From an uncultured bacterium (lineage in GTDB: Bacteria > Bacteroidota > Ignavibacteria > Kapaibacteriales > UBA4661): a stretch of DNA of 64,000 bases. Numbering within the stretch: position 1 is the first letter of the stretch; each line of letters opens with the position of its first letter. The notes beneath the pieces are model-generated. The model worked only from the letters and a program-made list of their open reading frames with translations, was not told where the DNA came from and did no database searches. The stretch is from the NCBI GenBank assembly GCA_937899715.1, contig CALCNX010000031.1, positions 62,001 through 126,000 on the forward strand. The letters are read 5' to 3'. Positions 33,828-43,461 of this stretch are shown here, piece by piece. Made by a program: the position numbers and the translations under genes.

Positions 33828-36332
33828 ATGCCTCACGCTTCCCGTAGAACAAGACTTCTTGCGCTGCTTGTCTTGCCGCTTGCGCTCGCAGTTATCTTTG
33901 CGCCGGTGCTCTTTATGGGCAAAACCTTACTGCCCACAGACCAGCTCAATACCATGATGCTGCCTTTTTCGGAAAAGCATGATTCGGTGCGGGTCTATAA
34001 CCATTTTCTCACCGATGCCATTGCGCAGGTCTATCCCTACAAAATGCGGTGGCGGGCAAACGCACTCCGGGGCGAGTTTGCATCGTGGAATCCAATGATT
34101 TTCGGCGGGCACGCGCAATATGCTTCCACTTCGTTCACACATTTCGACCCAACGAATTTCATTCTGCTGCTGGGCGAAATGCCATCGGCGTATCACTGGC
34201 AAATGCTCGTAAAATTGCTTATTGCGGGACTTGGAATGTGGGTATTGCTGGGCTTTTTTCGTGTGGGCAGTGGAGCAGTGGGGATTCATCCGCTTGTGCG
34301 GGCAATGTTCGCAATGGCATATATGCTGAACAGCCTTTTTATCACAACCTTGCAGCACCAATGGCTTCTGGGTGCATTTTGCTGGACTCCCTTCGCACTG
34401 TACTTTCTTCTGCGCTGTTTGAATAATGAAAACGTTGTACGGAATGGCGTTTTTGCCTCTGCTTTCCTTGCCTTCGCTTGCTTTGGTGGTTCGCTTCAAA
34501 CAAGTGCTATTGCGATTTTGGCAGTCGTCGTCGTCGCACTCAGCACTGTGCTTCAGCCTCACCAGAACGCCCCGCTTCAAAAACGACTTTGGAAGGGTGC
34601 GTTGCTTGTGCTGGGCATTGGGACGCTCGCATTTGCGCTCTCGGCAATTATGTGGCTGCCGTCCTTAGAACTTTTTCTCTACAACGAAAATGTACGCGCT
34701 GACGGTAAGGCATTTTCACTACTGAACAGCCTCAAGAGCTTGCCACTGCTGGCTTCATTTGCTATGCCGGAACTTATCGGAACGCCTCGCGGCTTCGACC
34801 TTGCAAAAATTGCACAAGCGGACATGAACGATTTTAATGCCTTCGTGGGCTTTGCGCCTTTTCTCTTCGGTTTGATTGGCTGTTTCACGCTGTGGAACCG
34901 CAGTGCCGTGGAGATACGCTTCCTGCGGGGCTTCATTGTTCTTTGTGCTCTTGGCGTACTTGTGCCGCTTGCCACGCCGTTGTACAAATTTATTTATCAC
35001 CGCAGTTTTATTCTCTATGTGCTGGGCATGACGGTCGTTGGTGCTGTTGCCACACAGGATATTCTTTTTGGTGAAGGTCGGCACGTATCGGCAGAGCGCA
35101 TCAGGAAAATTTTGCGTATCGCCACAATAGCCCTTGGCATCATCATTCTTGGACTGGTGCTTGGTAACATTGTTTTAGCATGGAAATATGATATTGTTCA
35201 TGCAAAACTCAGCGCTTTTGTGCAAAACAATCTGCAAAGCGCACAACTGGCTGCTGGAAGCCGTGCGTGGATGATGGGGCGTATAGATGCCTTTCTTGCC
35301 CATTATGCTTGGCGTAATCCATTTCTCTGGTGGGCAGCCGCCGCACCGGTGCTTGTTCTTTGGCTTATGTGGTCGTCCCTACGCGACACGCTTGCACAGT
35401 CCCACCGCTTGCTTGCTTTCGGTGCAATGCTGCTCATCACGGTGTGTCAATTATGGAGCAATGCGGTATTGTGGCTGCCCATGATAGACAAAGAGCGCTA
35501 CCCGCTTTATCCCGCAACCGAGACGACCGATTTTTTACGCCGCGACACAACGCTTCATCGTTTTTTGCCGCTCTTTGATGCCGAATCGCAGCGTGTTATG
35601 CAGCCGAACATCAATGACGTGTATGGTATTGCTTGTGTGCAGGGCTATGAAAGCATTTTCTCGCGTCCCGCAGCACAGTTGGCAGGCGCACTCTCACAGC
35701 CAGCCACCACACAGCAACTTCGCCTGAGCGCTCTGGCAAATGTGAAATACTACGTCGCCAGCGCAAAGAACCCGTACACGCATCCGGCAATGAAACTGGT
35801 AGATTCCGGCGCGACGCTGATTTATCAGAACTTGCTTGCCGAAGACCGCGCCTATATGCGCTATCGCTATCGTGTGGTCAGCCAGAGAGAGCCGGGAAAA
35901 CTCTTTTTCATGCCTGACCGCGAAACCTTCACCAAAATTTTCACGGAAGACTCCACATTCCCTGTACACACCGTGCTTCTCAGCGAAGAGCCGCGTGAAA
36001 AAATTATGCGAGAGGCAGATGTACCTGTGAAACATTCGATTCGATTTTTGAACTATGAAAACAACCGTGTGCGCTTGGAAGTAGAATCGGACGAGAGCGG
36101 CTTTTTGGTGCTGGCGGACAGCTATTATGCAGGCTGGAAGGGGTTTGTGAACGATCAAGAAACACCTATACTCCACGCAAATTATGTCTTGCGCTCGGTC
36201 GTTGTGCCGAAAGGCAAAAGTATGGTCGAATTTCGTTTTGAACCACCTCTTTTTCGATTTGGTGCATGGATGAGTTTTGGGGCTTGCGTTTTGTGCGTTA
36301 TCTTGCTTATCTTGCAGATGCGCAAACGATGA
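33828..36332 (+). CDS. YfhO-like polytopic membrane protein
   Basis: An 834-residue inner-membrane protein with about a dozen hydrophobic helices and a soluble C-terminal part. The N-terminal features LLPTDQLNTMMLPF and SWNPMIFGGHAQYASTSFTHF resemble YfhO/GT-C-fold proteins, where the first loop holds acidic residues for a lipid-linked sugar donor. The region from about 560 to 800 is extracytoplasmic, with VLADSYYAGWKGFVNDQETP, a motif of YfhO family ends. A final helix precedes the basic MRKR end. Relatives act in glycosylation of lipoteichoic acid; here a sugar transfer to an envelope component is an inference. A TAGATTTG -7-like site lies at 33774-33781. Confidence 0.8.
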   Translation: MPHASRRTRLLALLVLPLALAVIFAPVLFMGKTLLPTDQLNTMMLPFSEKHDSVRVYNHFLTDAIAQVYPYKMRWRANALRGEFASWNPMIFGGHAQYASTSFTHFDPTNFILLLGEMPSAYHWQMLVKLLIAGLGMWVLLGFFRVGSGAVGIHPLVRAMFAMAYMLNSLFITTLQHQWLLGAFCWTPFALYFLLRCLNNENVVRNGVFASAFLAFACFGGSLQTSAIAILAVVVVALSTVLQPHQNAPLQKRLWKGALLVLGIGTLAFALSAIMWLPSLELFLYNENVRADGKAFSLLNSLKSLPLLASFAMPELIGTPRGFDLAKIAQADMNDFNAFVGFAPFLFGLIGCFTLWNRSAVEIRFLRGFIVLCALGVLVPLATPLYKFIYHRSFILYVLGMTVVGAVATQDILFGEGRHVSAERIRKILRIATIALGIIILGLVLGNIVLAWKYDIVHAKLSAFVQNNLQSAQLAAGSRAWMMGRIDAFLAHYAWRNPFLWWAAAAPVLVLWLMWSSLRDTLAQSHRLLAFGAMLLITVCQLWSNAVLWLPMIDKERYPLYPATETTDFLRRDTTLHRFLPLFDAESQRVMQPNINDVYGIACVQGYESIFSRPAAQLAGALSQPATTQQLRLSALANVKYYVASAKNPYTHPAMKLVDSGATLIYQNLLAEDRAYMRYRYRVVSQREPGKLFFMPDRETFTKIFTEDSTFPVHTVLLSEEPREKIMREADVPVKHSIRFLNYENNRVRLEVESDESGFLVLADSYYAGWKGFVNDQETPILHANYVLRSVVVPKGKSMVEFRFEPPLFRFGAWMSFGACVLCVILLILQMRKR

Positions 36333-36395
36333 TAAGGTGCGCAAAGGCTTATTGCTTGTAAAACAGTCATTCTTTCACGTATTGCAACAATTATT

Positions 36396-37058
36396 ATGGC
36401 ACTCTCCACCGAACTATCGGCGTTCAACCACGAAGACAGGTCATCTCTTTACACCGAGATTGTAAGCCGCATAGAAGGCTGCTTGTACAAATGCAAAATG
36501 GATGAGCACTCCACAATGCTGTACATTTCGGATTCGATAAAACTGCACACCGGCTATGAAGTCAGTGACTTTACAAAAGGCACCGTGAGTTTTCACTCTA
36601 TCATTCATCCCGACGAAGCCGACCAAGTACAAGCGGACATCAAGCAAGCCCTCCAAAACAAGACCATTTACGATGTGGAGTACCGCGTCAAACACCGCGA
36701 GGGGCATGACGTTTGGCTTCATGAGCGTGGCTACGGCACATTTGATACAGGTGGCAATGCCGAGTATCTGCATGGCTTTATTACGCGAATGAATGCAGGA
36801 ACAGGCGACTTGCTGGCGACACTCGGCAGTAAGAGCGTTGAAATTGAGGCATCCAGTAATGAAATTGAAAAAATCCTCAAGTCGCTTAATCTCTTGGCGG
36901 TCAATGCGACCATCGAAGCAAGCCGCGCCGGAGCACAAGGAGCAGGCTTTGCCGTCGTGGCAAACGAAGTGCAAAATTTGGCTATTCGCTCAAAGTCCTC
37001 GCTGAGTAAGATTCAAGCACTCATGCGTGAATTCCGTCAGCTTCTCCGCCGACGTTAA
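36396..37058 (+). CDS. Soluble PAS plus methyl-accepting-type signalling mini-protein
   Basis: A 220-residue cytoplasmic protein with no membrane helix. Residues about 20-135 are a PAS domain (YISDSIKLHTGYEVSDF, VEYRVKHREGHDVWLHERG). Residues about 150-215 match only the tip of the chemoreceptor hairpin: ILKSLNLLAVNATIEASRAG, then GAGFAVVANEVQNLAIRS. This tip normally binds CheA and CheW. The long helical arms with methylation sites are absent, so the protein is much shorter than usual receptors. It stands 58 bases before the propeller kinase and may serve that system or act as a PAS-driven partner of CheA elsewhere. No che gene is in the window. Confidence 0.85.
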   Translation: MALSTELSAFNHEDRSSLYTEIVSRIEGCLYKCKMDEHSTMLYISDSIKLHTGYEVSDFTKGTVSFHSIIHPDEADQVQADIKQALQNKTIYDVEYRVKHREGHDVWLHERGYGTFDTGGNAEYLHGFITRMNAGTGDLLATLGSKSVEIEASSNEIEKILKSLNLLAVNATIEASRAGAQGAGFAVVANEVQNLAIRSKSSLSKIQALMREFRQLLRRR

Positions 37059-37115
37059 GCACCTTTCTATAAAAGTTTTTTTGCGCAACCGTTCAAGAAT
37101 TTTGAAGTCATCATT

Positions 37116-40100
37116 ATGCGCACTGCCCCTTTATACTGGGCTATTTTTACCGATGTCTCTTTGCCCCACGAGCGAAGAGTGCGGCTGCGTCGTATATTTT
37201 CGGGAATACTGTTAGTTACTGCTTTTGCTTCTTTTTCGCTTCCGTTCCTTTATTCCCAAACAACCCACGTCCCCAATTTTGAGCACTACAAAAAGCCGAG
37301 TGGTCTCGACCCGACGCGTAAGATTAACCAATATGTCAGCACCATCTGGAAGGCGGAACAGGGCTTACCGCAGAATAGTGCTCTTGCTCTTTGCCAAACC
37401 CGCGATGGCTATCTCTGGATAGGAACCGAAGAAGGGGCAGCTCGCTTCGACGGAGTACAATTCAAAATCTTTGACCAAGAAGTTGTTCCCAATCTTAGTG
37501 CGGGCTATATCATTTCCTTCTACGAGCAGCGCAACGGCACACTTTGGATGGGAACACGCGGCGGCGGATTGATTCGCCACCGATACAATCAATCGGGAAA
37601 TGAATTTATTGCCTTTGACAGCACCAAAGGGCTGAATGCCGTTGACATCTGGGCAATTATCGAAGACCGTTCGGGGACATTGTGGATAGGTACAGACAAC
37701 GGCTTATTTGCATACACCGACGGGCACTTTCGGCGTTTCACCACCAGCGACGGCTTACCACATTTGATTGTGCAGAGTTTGCACCAAGACCGCATGGGCA
37801 CATTGTGGGTTGGTACTCAAAAAGGTCTTTGCCGCCTGACTGGCTTGCTCACATCGCACTTCGGTCAGGAAAAAATCTTCGCACGAGAGCCATTGCTCAA
37901 GGACACGAGCGATATCCGCTCTATTCTCCACGATAGCAAAGGTGTGCTTCGTGTCGGTTCGCGGAATGGGCTCTGGAGCCGTCCGAGCGGCGGTGATTGG
38001 TCACTTCTAACCCAAAAAGACGGCTTATCCGGCAATTACATATTTTCTATTCTCGAAGACCGCAACAATAGCATTTGGCTCGCCACATACGATAATGGCA
38101 TTAGTCGTATTACGGGAAACCGCATCGAAACATTTACCCGAAAAGATGGCTTGGCAAACGAAAATACACTTGCACTTTTGGAAGACCGCGAAGGCGCATT
38201 ATGGGTCGGCACCGACGGCGGCGGTGTGCAACGTTTTATCAATGGAAGTTGCCTCACGCTGACCACACGCGAAGGGCTTCTGGGAAATGTGGTACGAAGT
38301 TTTTGCCAAGATAGCACGGGTGCAATATGGATAGCCACAAGCAGTACAGGGCTTCATCGTCTCCAAGACGGCAAAATCAGTCTTTATGATAAAACCCGAA
38401 CCAATGTTTTTGCAGGAAATGAAACTCGCGGACTGCTCACTAATACCGACGGCACCGTGTGGGTAGGCGTTCTGGGAGCAGGCGTGTACTACTACAAAGG
38501 CGGACGCTGGGGGCACTATACCACGAAGGACGGTTTGGCAAGCAATGATGTCAACATCATCGTGCGCGACCGCGAGGGCGCTTTGTGGTTCGGCTGCTCA
38601 CAAAACGGCATGAGCCGTTTCAAGGACGGTCATTTTACATCATTCGGTATGCGCGACGGACTAGCTAATGAAAGCGTCTATGGACTTCTGCCGGACAGCG
38701 CTGGTGGTATCTGGATAGGCAGTTTTGGTGGTGGAGTACAATACTACCGCAATGGTACATTTACCAATTATTCTGTGGCAAATGGACTAATGGGCATGAG
38801 CGTTCTGGGGTTTTACCACGATGCCGCAGGAGCAGTGTGGGTGGCGGGCGTGGGCGGTATCAGCCGCATCAAAAACGGCGTTGTGCGGTCGCTGACCAAA
38901 AAAGAAGGCTTATATGACGATGCTTCCTTCACAATTATAGAAGATAATAACGGCTATCTCTGGGCAACGTCCAACAAGGGAGTCTATCGTATTCGCAAAT
39001 CGGAGGCGGACTCCGTTGCCGATGGTTTGCTCAAGCGCTTGACCTGTCGGAATTTTGGCGCTGCCGATGGGATGCGCAGCGCTGAGTGCAATGGCGGTGC
39101 ACAGCCTTCGGCACTGAAAGCACGTGATGGGCGGCTGTGGTTTTCCACCATCGAAGGAGCGGTTATTATTGACCCGCTTCGCCTTGAGACGAACCCTCTT
39201 CCACCGCCGGTTATCCTTGAAAAAATGCTCTCCGGCACAGAAATAATGCCTTTGATACCCGATGCCTCTATTCTACCCGGAAATACGGAATTAGAATTTC
39301 ACTACACCGCCCCAAGTCTTATCGGCTCTGACCGCGTCCGTTTTCGTTTTTTGCTGGAAGGCTTTGACCATGACTGGACGGATGCCGGAACACGGCGCAT
39401 TGCCTATTATACCAATCTTCCGCGCGGTCGCTCGTATCGTTTCCGCGTTCAAGCCTGCAATAATGAAGGCGTTTGGAACTATGTTGGTGCTTCATATAGC
39501 TTTTCTTTACAGCCGCATTTCTACGAAACATGGTGGTTTATTCTGCTTTGCGGTGCCGGAACAATTGCTCTGGCGCTGACGGCATACCAAGCACGGACGC
39601 GCCAAATGAGCGCACGAGCACACGCACTGGAACTCCTCGTGCAAGAACGCACCAAAAGTTTACAGCAAAGCAATGAAGAGCTAGCCGTTGCCAATACGGA
39701 GGTGCAGCGCCAAATTACGCTTTCTGACTTGCAAGCGCGAGAAATTGAGGTTGCTAATGCACAATTACAAGAAAGCAATGAGCGCCTCCGCCAGCTTGAC
39801 GTAGAGAAGAATGAGTTTTTAGGCATTGCGGCACACGACCTCAAGAACCCGCTTTCGTCTATCATCATGACTATTTCGATGATGCAGCGCTACAACGACA
39901 AAATTGAATCACATGAGCGCATCACCTATTTGAATCGCATTGAAACGACTGCCGAACGGATGCTGGGGATTGTAACCGACCTTCTCAATATCAACGAAAT
40001 TGAATCCGGCGAACTGCGCTTGCAATTTGAACCGATGAACCTTGCTGAAATTGCTGCCGACGCTGCCCAACACTACCAAATTATCGCCCAGCGCAAAAAT

Positions 40101-40484
40101 ATTCGTTTCGTCTCGGATTTTCCCGACCACGCCTGCATGGTCATGGCAGATAAAGAAAAACTCTGGGAGGTCTTGGAAAACCTTCTTTCCAATGCTATCA
40201 AATTCTCGCCGTCCGGGAAGCACGTTTTTATAGAGGTCTCCGAGCATGGAGCGCTGGTACGTCTGGAAGTACGGGATGAAGGTCCGGGATTGAGCGTAGA
40301 AGACAAAAGCAAGGTGTTCCATAAGTTTGCCCGCCTTTCAGCACAGCCCACAGGCGGCGAGCACAGCACAGGTCTGGGTCTTAGCATTGTCAAGAAAATG
40401 GTCGAAGCAATGAGCGGTACGGTACATTGCGAATCGGAACTCGGCAAAGGAGCACGGTTTATCGTGGAATTACCGAAAATATGA
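37116..40484 (+). CDS. Two-propeller (Reg_prop/Y_Y_Y) sensor histidine kinase
   Basis: A 1122-residue membrane kinase. A signal-anchor (GILLVTAFASFSLPFLYS) is followed by about 14 propeller repeats of the form LW-[IVM]-G-T-x-x-G (for example YLWIGTEEGAARFDG), enough for two seven-bladed propellers, periplasmic. A Y_Y_Y domain (about 705-795) precedes the single membrane helix (WWFILLCGAGTIALALTAY, about 805-825). Then come a coiled coil, HisKA with phospho-acceptor in FLGIAAHDLKNPLSS near 908, and HATPase_c with NLLSNAIKFSPSG and GLGLSIVKKM. Unlike the hybrid forms found in Bacteroides, it has no receiver or AraC domain. The C-terminal motif FARLSAQPTGGE is shared with the kinase at 40514. 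It converges on that gene with 29 bases between stops. Confidence 0.93.
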   Translation: MRTAPLYWAIFTDVSLPHERRVRLRRIFSGILLVTAFASFSLPFLYSQTTHVPNFEHYKKPSGLDPTRKINQYVSTIWKAEQGLPQNSALALCQTRDGYLWIGTEEGAARFDGVQFKIFDQEVVPNLSAGYIISFYEQRNGTLWMGTRGGGLIRHRYNQSGNEFIAFDSTKGLNAVDIWAIIEDRSGTLWIGTDNGLFAYTDGHFRRFTTSDGLPHLIVQSLHQDRMGTLWVGTQKGLCRLTGLLTSHFGQEKIFAREPLLKDTSDIRSILHDSKGVLRVGSRNGLWSRPSGGDWSLLTQKDGLSGNYIFSILEDRNNSIWLATYDNGISRITGNRIETFTRKDGLANENTLALLEDREGALWVGTDGGGVQRFINGSCLTLTTREGLLGNVVRSFCQDSTGAIWIATSSTGLHRLQDGKISLYDKTRTNVFAGNETRGLLTNTDGTVWVGVLGAGVYYYKGGRWGHYTTKDGLASNDVNIIVRDREGALWFGCSQNGMSRFKDGHFTSFGMRDGLANESVYGLLPDSAGGIWIGSFGGGVQYYRNGTFTNYSVANGLMGMSVLGFYHDAAGAVWVAGVGGISRIKNGVVRSLTKKEGLYDDASFTIIEDNNGYLWATSNKGVYRIRKSEADSVADGLLKRLTCRNFGAADGMRSAECNGGAQPSALKARDGRLWFSTIEGAVIIDPLRLETNPLPPPVILEKMLSGTEIMPLIPDASILPGNTELEFHYTAPSLIGSDRVRFRFLLEGFDHDWTDAGTRRIAYYTNLPRGRSYRFRVQACNNEGVWNYVGASYSFSLQPHFYETWWFILLCGAGTIALALTAYQARTRQMSARAHALELLVQERTKSLQQSNEELAVANTEVQRQITLSDLQAREIEVANAQLQESNERLRQLDVEKNEFLGIAAHDLKNPLSSIIMTISMMQRYNDKIESHERITYLNRIETTAERMLGIVTDLLNINEIESGELRLQFEPMNLAEIAADAAQHYQIIAQRKNIRFVSDFPDHACMVMADKEKLWEVLENLLSNAIKFSPSGKHVFIEVSEHGALVRLEVRDEGPGLSVEDKSKVFHKFARLSAQPTGGEHSTGLGLSIVKKMVEAMSGTVHCESELGKGARFIVELPKI

Positions 40485-40513
40485 GGCTTAAAGCTCCTCA
40501 CGACCCTCGTTCT

Positions 40514-42694
40514 TTATGCCTCAGCACTTTGCAGCTCAAGAATAAACGTCGCGCCCTTGCCCGGTTCGCTCTCGCACCACACTCGCCCTTCCTGCAATTC
40601 AACGAGTCTTTTGACAATCGAAAGCCCCAAGCCCGTCGAATTCTCGCCGCCCGTTGGCTGTGCTGACAAGCGAGCAAATTTGCCAAAGACGTATTGTTGG
40701 TCTTCTGCCGTCAAACCCGGACCTTCGTCCTGCACTTCTACCCGCACATACTCTTTGCCATTTTCCGTGCGGCTCAGACAGCGCACCCATACTTGCTTCC
40801 ACTGCGGCGAATATTTGACGGCATTCGACACAAGGTTGTCTAAAATCTGCCGGAGCGCCTGTTTATCGGCGTGAGCAGTAAGATTTTGTAAGGCTTGCAG
40901 ATGAAGAATAATACCTTTTTGCGTTGCCCGTGCTTGGTACTCCTCCACGACGCTCGCCACGATTTCCATATCCACCGGTTGAATATCAACACTCACCAGC
41001 CCACTTTCAATGCGGTTTACGTCCAAAATGTTGGCGATAATATCCACCATAGCATCGCAAGCGTTCATCATCATTCCCGTAAATCGGTGTACCCTCTCGG
41101 CATCGTCGCCCGTTGTAAACATACTCTCAATAATCTCTGCGCCGGAGCGAATACCGGCGAGTGGATTTTTGAGGTCGTGCGCAGCAATACCCAAAAATTC
41201 ATCTTTTTCGCGGTTCAGCTCCACAAGCTGCTTGGTGCGCTCTTCTACGCGATGTTCCAGCACTTTATTGAGTTGGAGAATTTCTTCTTGTGCTTCTTTC
41301 ATTACCGTAATGTCCTGAAGAATCCCGTAGAGCTGCTCAATACTGCCACTCTCACCCCGCACACATCGCCCGGCGGCTCGCACCCACAGATGCTTATCGG
41401 TAGCAGTGATAAGTTTTAATTCCAAATCGAATGGCTCGCCCGTCGTGAGCAACTGCTGCGATGCCGCTTGTATGATAGGACGATGTTCAGGATGAAAGAA
41501 CTGAAACTCGCCTGTTACGGTTGATAAATCCGTATCTTCAGACACATCATAGATTCGGTATATTTCTTTCGTCCAGCGAATTCGCCCATGCACCATGTCA
41601 AATTCCCAACCGCCAATCCGCGCAATAGCACCAGTGGTGTCCAGAAGCTGATTCTGCTTGTGAATAATAATTTCAGACCGCTTAGCAATGGTAATGTCTA
41701 ATGCTGCCATGAGCACCGCCACAACTCTCGTATCGTCAGCATAGACAGGCTTGATTGAATATCGGAACCAGCACTCTTTCCCTTCGACCATTGCTGGAGC
41801 TTCATACTCAACTGCTGCCCCGGAAAATGCTTGTCGAATTTCACCTATGAATTTTGCAGCGCGGTCAGGCATGAGATAGGATGCGATTGATTCGCCAACC
41901 ACTATTTGCTTCTGCAAGGCACGATATACACTTTCCTGTGTTAGTTTGTTGAAGGTCAGCACACGCAAATCACGGTCAATGAGCCATATTGACTGAGGAG
42001 AATTGTCCACCACTGTCCGCAGATGCGCCTCCCGAATGTGTAGCTCTCCTTCGTTGCGGATACGCTCTGTCAAATCAATCCCCGTGCATTGGATTTCCAA
42101 GACATCGTTGTATGTATTGCGAATCGCAACAAAATCCCACGTGGTTGTGAGAATACCAAATTGTAGGCTTGGCTTCCGCAGAGTAACGCGCATCGGGGTT
42201 TCAGGCTCGGCGAAGCATTTTTCTACGGCTTTGATAACAATGTCGTGGTCTTCGGGAATGACAAATTTCAACGAAAACGTTCCGATGATAGTGTCGCGGT
42301 CTTCTTCACGAACAAATGCCTCAAGAAAGGTGCGATTAGCATATGTGTAATTGCCCTCCACATCCATGCGAACCACGTATAGACCGGAGACATCCAACAT
42401 TGATTGAAGATAGGTCTTTTGCGCTCTTACGCTCAGGTGTATGGATTGGTTCAATCGGAAAACGCGAAAAAAAACGAGCGTGAGCGGCACACCAAGTACC
42501 ACAAAAACAACAGTAGAAAGCGTATTGAACACGGTTATTTCTGCTGACGCATACCGCCAAAACACAAGACTCCGCACAAGACCAAACGCTAGTAGAAAAA
42601 GCGCCGTACCAAACGCAAATCGGAAAAATATCGGATGCTCGGTGCGAAGCCATGCTGAAGTATTCGACCGCGAAGAAGAGAATATCTTGGTCAT
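40514..42694 (-). CDS. Membrane PAS sensor histidine kinase
   Basis: A 726-residue kinase. Two membrane helices (about residues 25-43 and 55-77) are followed by three PAS domains (about 100-210, 225-345 and 355-480), with the first ending in an EIQCTGIDLTERIR PAC motif. A coiled coil leads to HisKA (FLGIAAHDLKNPLAG near 522) and HATPase_c (NLVSNAVKYSPQW, then KFARLSAQPTGGENSTGLGL). The start at 42694 places the first helix near the N-terminus; the longer in-frame reading is Pro/Phe-rich and unsupported. No response regulator is adjacent. Confidence 0.92.
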   Translation of the reverse strand: MTKIFSSSRSNTSAWLRTEHPIFFRFAFGTALFLLAFGLVRSLVFWRYASAEITVFNTLSTVVFVVLGVPLTLVFFRVFRLNQSIHLSVRAQKTYLQSMLDVSGLYVVRMDVEGNYTYANRTFLEAFVREEDRDTIIGTFSLKFVIPEDHDIVIKAVEKCFAEPETPMRVTLRKPSLQFGILTTTWDFVAIRNTYNDVLEIQCTGIDLTERIRNEGELHIREAHLRTVVDNSPQSIWLIDRDLRVLTFNKLTQESVYRALQKQIVVGESIASYLMPDRAAKFIGEIRQAFSGAAVEYEAPAMVEGKECWFRYSIKPVYADDTRVVAVLMAALDITIAKRSEIIIHKQNQLLDTTGAIARIGGWEFDMVHGRIRWTKEIYRIYDVSEDTDLSTVTGEFQFFHPEHRPIIQAASQQLLTTGEPFDLELKLITATDKHLWVRAAGRCVRGESGSIEQLYGILQDITVMKEAQEEILQLNKVLEHRVEERTKQLVELNREKDEFLGIAAHDLKNPLAGIRSGAEIIESMFTTGDDAERVHRFTGMMMNACDAMVDIIANILDVNRIESGLVSVDIQPVDMEIVASVVEEYQARATQKGIILHLQALQNLTAHADKQALRQILDNLVSNAVKYSPQWKQVWVRCLSRTENGKEYVRVEVQDEGPGLTAEDQQYVFGKFARLSAQPTGGENSTGLGLSIVKRLVELQEGRVWCESEPGKGATFILELQSAEA

Positions 42695-42860
42695 AAATTT
42701 GCACCAGAAAATATGGTGGGAATAAAAGCGCAGTGGCAAGGGAGGGAGAGGAAAGAAGAGGGGCTTTCCGGCAAAATCTATAAGGCTACTACGAAGAGCA
42801 AGCACCTGAGCGCTTTACAGCAACTCAGGCGTTTCGGCAATGGCAGTGAAAACCGTATAA

Positions 42861-43277
42861 TCAATTCAGCCAGAACATCGCATCCACGCTTACACCGTCG
42901 GTCATCCAGCAATCGCGGTAGCGCGGGTCTCGCTGACGGGAGAGCGTAAAGGTATAAATCACGGTTTGGCTGTTCTCGCCCGTAATCATCACGCGCTGCT
43001 GTGCGACAGTGCCGGAGATAAGCACGGATTCGTAATCAGCATTGCGGTGATTGAGCATAACGGCGTACACGGGATTACGCACGATTTGCTTGAAACGCGA
43101 GAGTGGTCCGGTATAAACTTTGTTGCCCGGTGAGGCAAAGTTGAATGCCGTTGTAATGCCGTCGTCATTTCCGGCATCGTTATCGCGCAGCGCCTCAAGC
43201 TGAATACGAATCACATCGTCCGGCGAAAATTCAGGCTTGGGCTGCGGAAGCGTGTTTGGTTCGCGTTGTGGTTGCAT
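42861..43277 (-). CDS. DUF4864-like protein
   Basis: A 138-residue soluble protein. FSPDDVIRIQLEALRDND, FNFASPGNK and GPLSRFKQIVRNPVYAVMLN match my recollection of the DUF4864 family, which also occurs in plants and proteobacteria and has an NTF2-like fold. Function unknown. There is no signal peptide. It is divergent from coaBC. Confidence 0.7.
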   Translation of the reverse strand: MQPQREPNTLPQPKPEFSPDDVIRIQLEALRDNDAGNDDGITTAFNFASPGNKVYTGPLSRFKQIVRNPVYAVMLNHRNADYESVLISGTVAQQRVMITGENSQTVIYTFTLSRQRDPRYRDCWMTDGVSVDAMFWLN

Positions 43278-43461
43278 AAAGCGTTATGCGAAAATGCGTT
43301 AAAAAAATATCCTTAGAGCGATTTTGAGTGTGCAAAATTACAGAAATTTTCCTCGCAAACAAACAAAGTTCCATAAAATTCAGTAATTTGGCTCTACAAG
43401 TTGCTGTACAAGTTGTTGCACACGATGTACGACCTTTCCAACCCCGATTCTTAACTCACGT

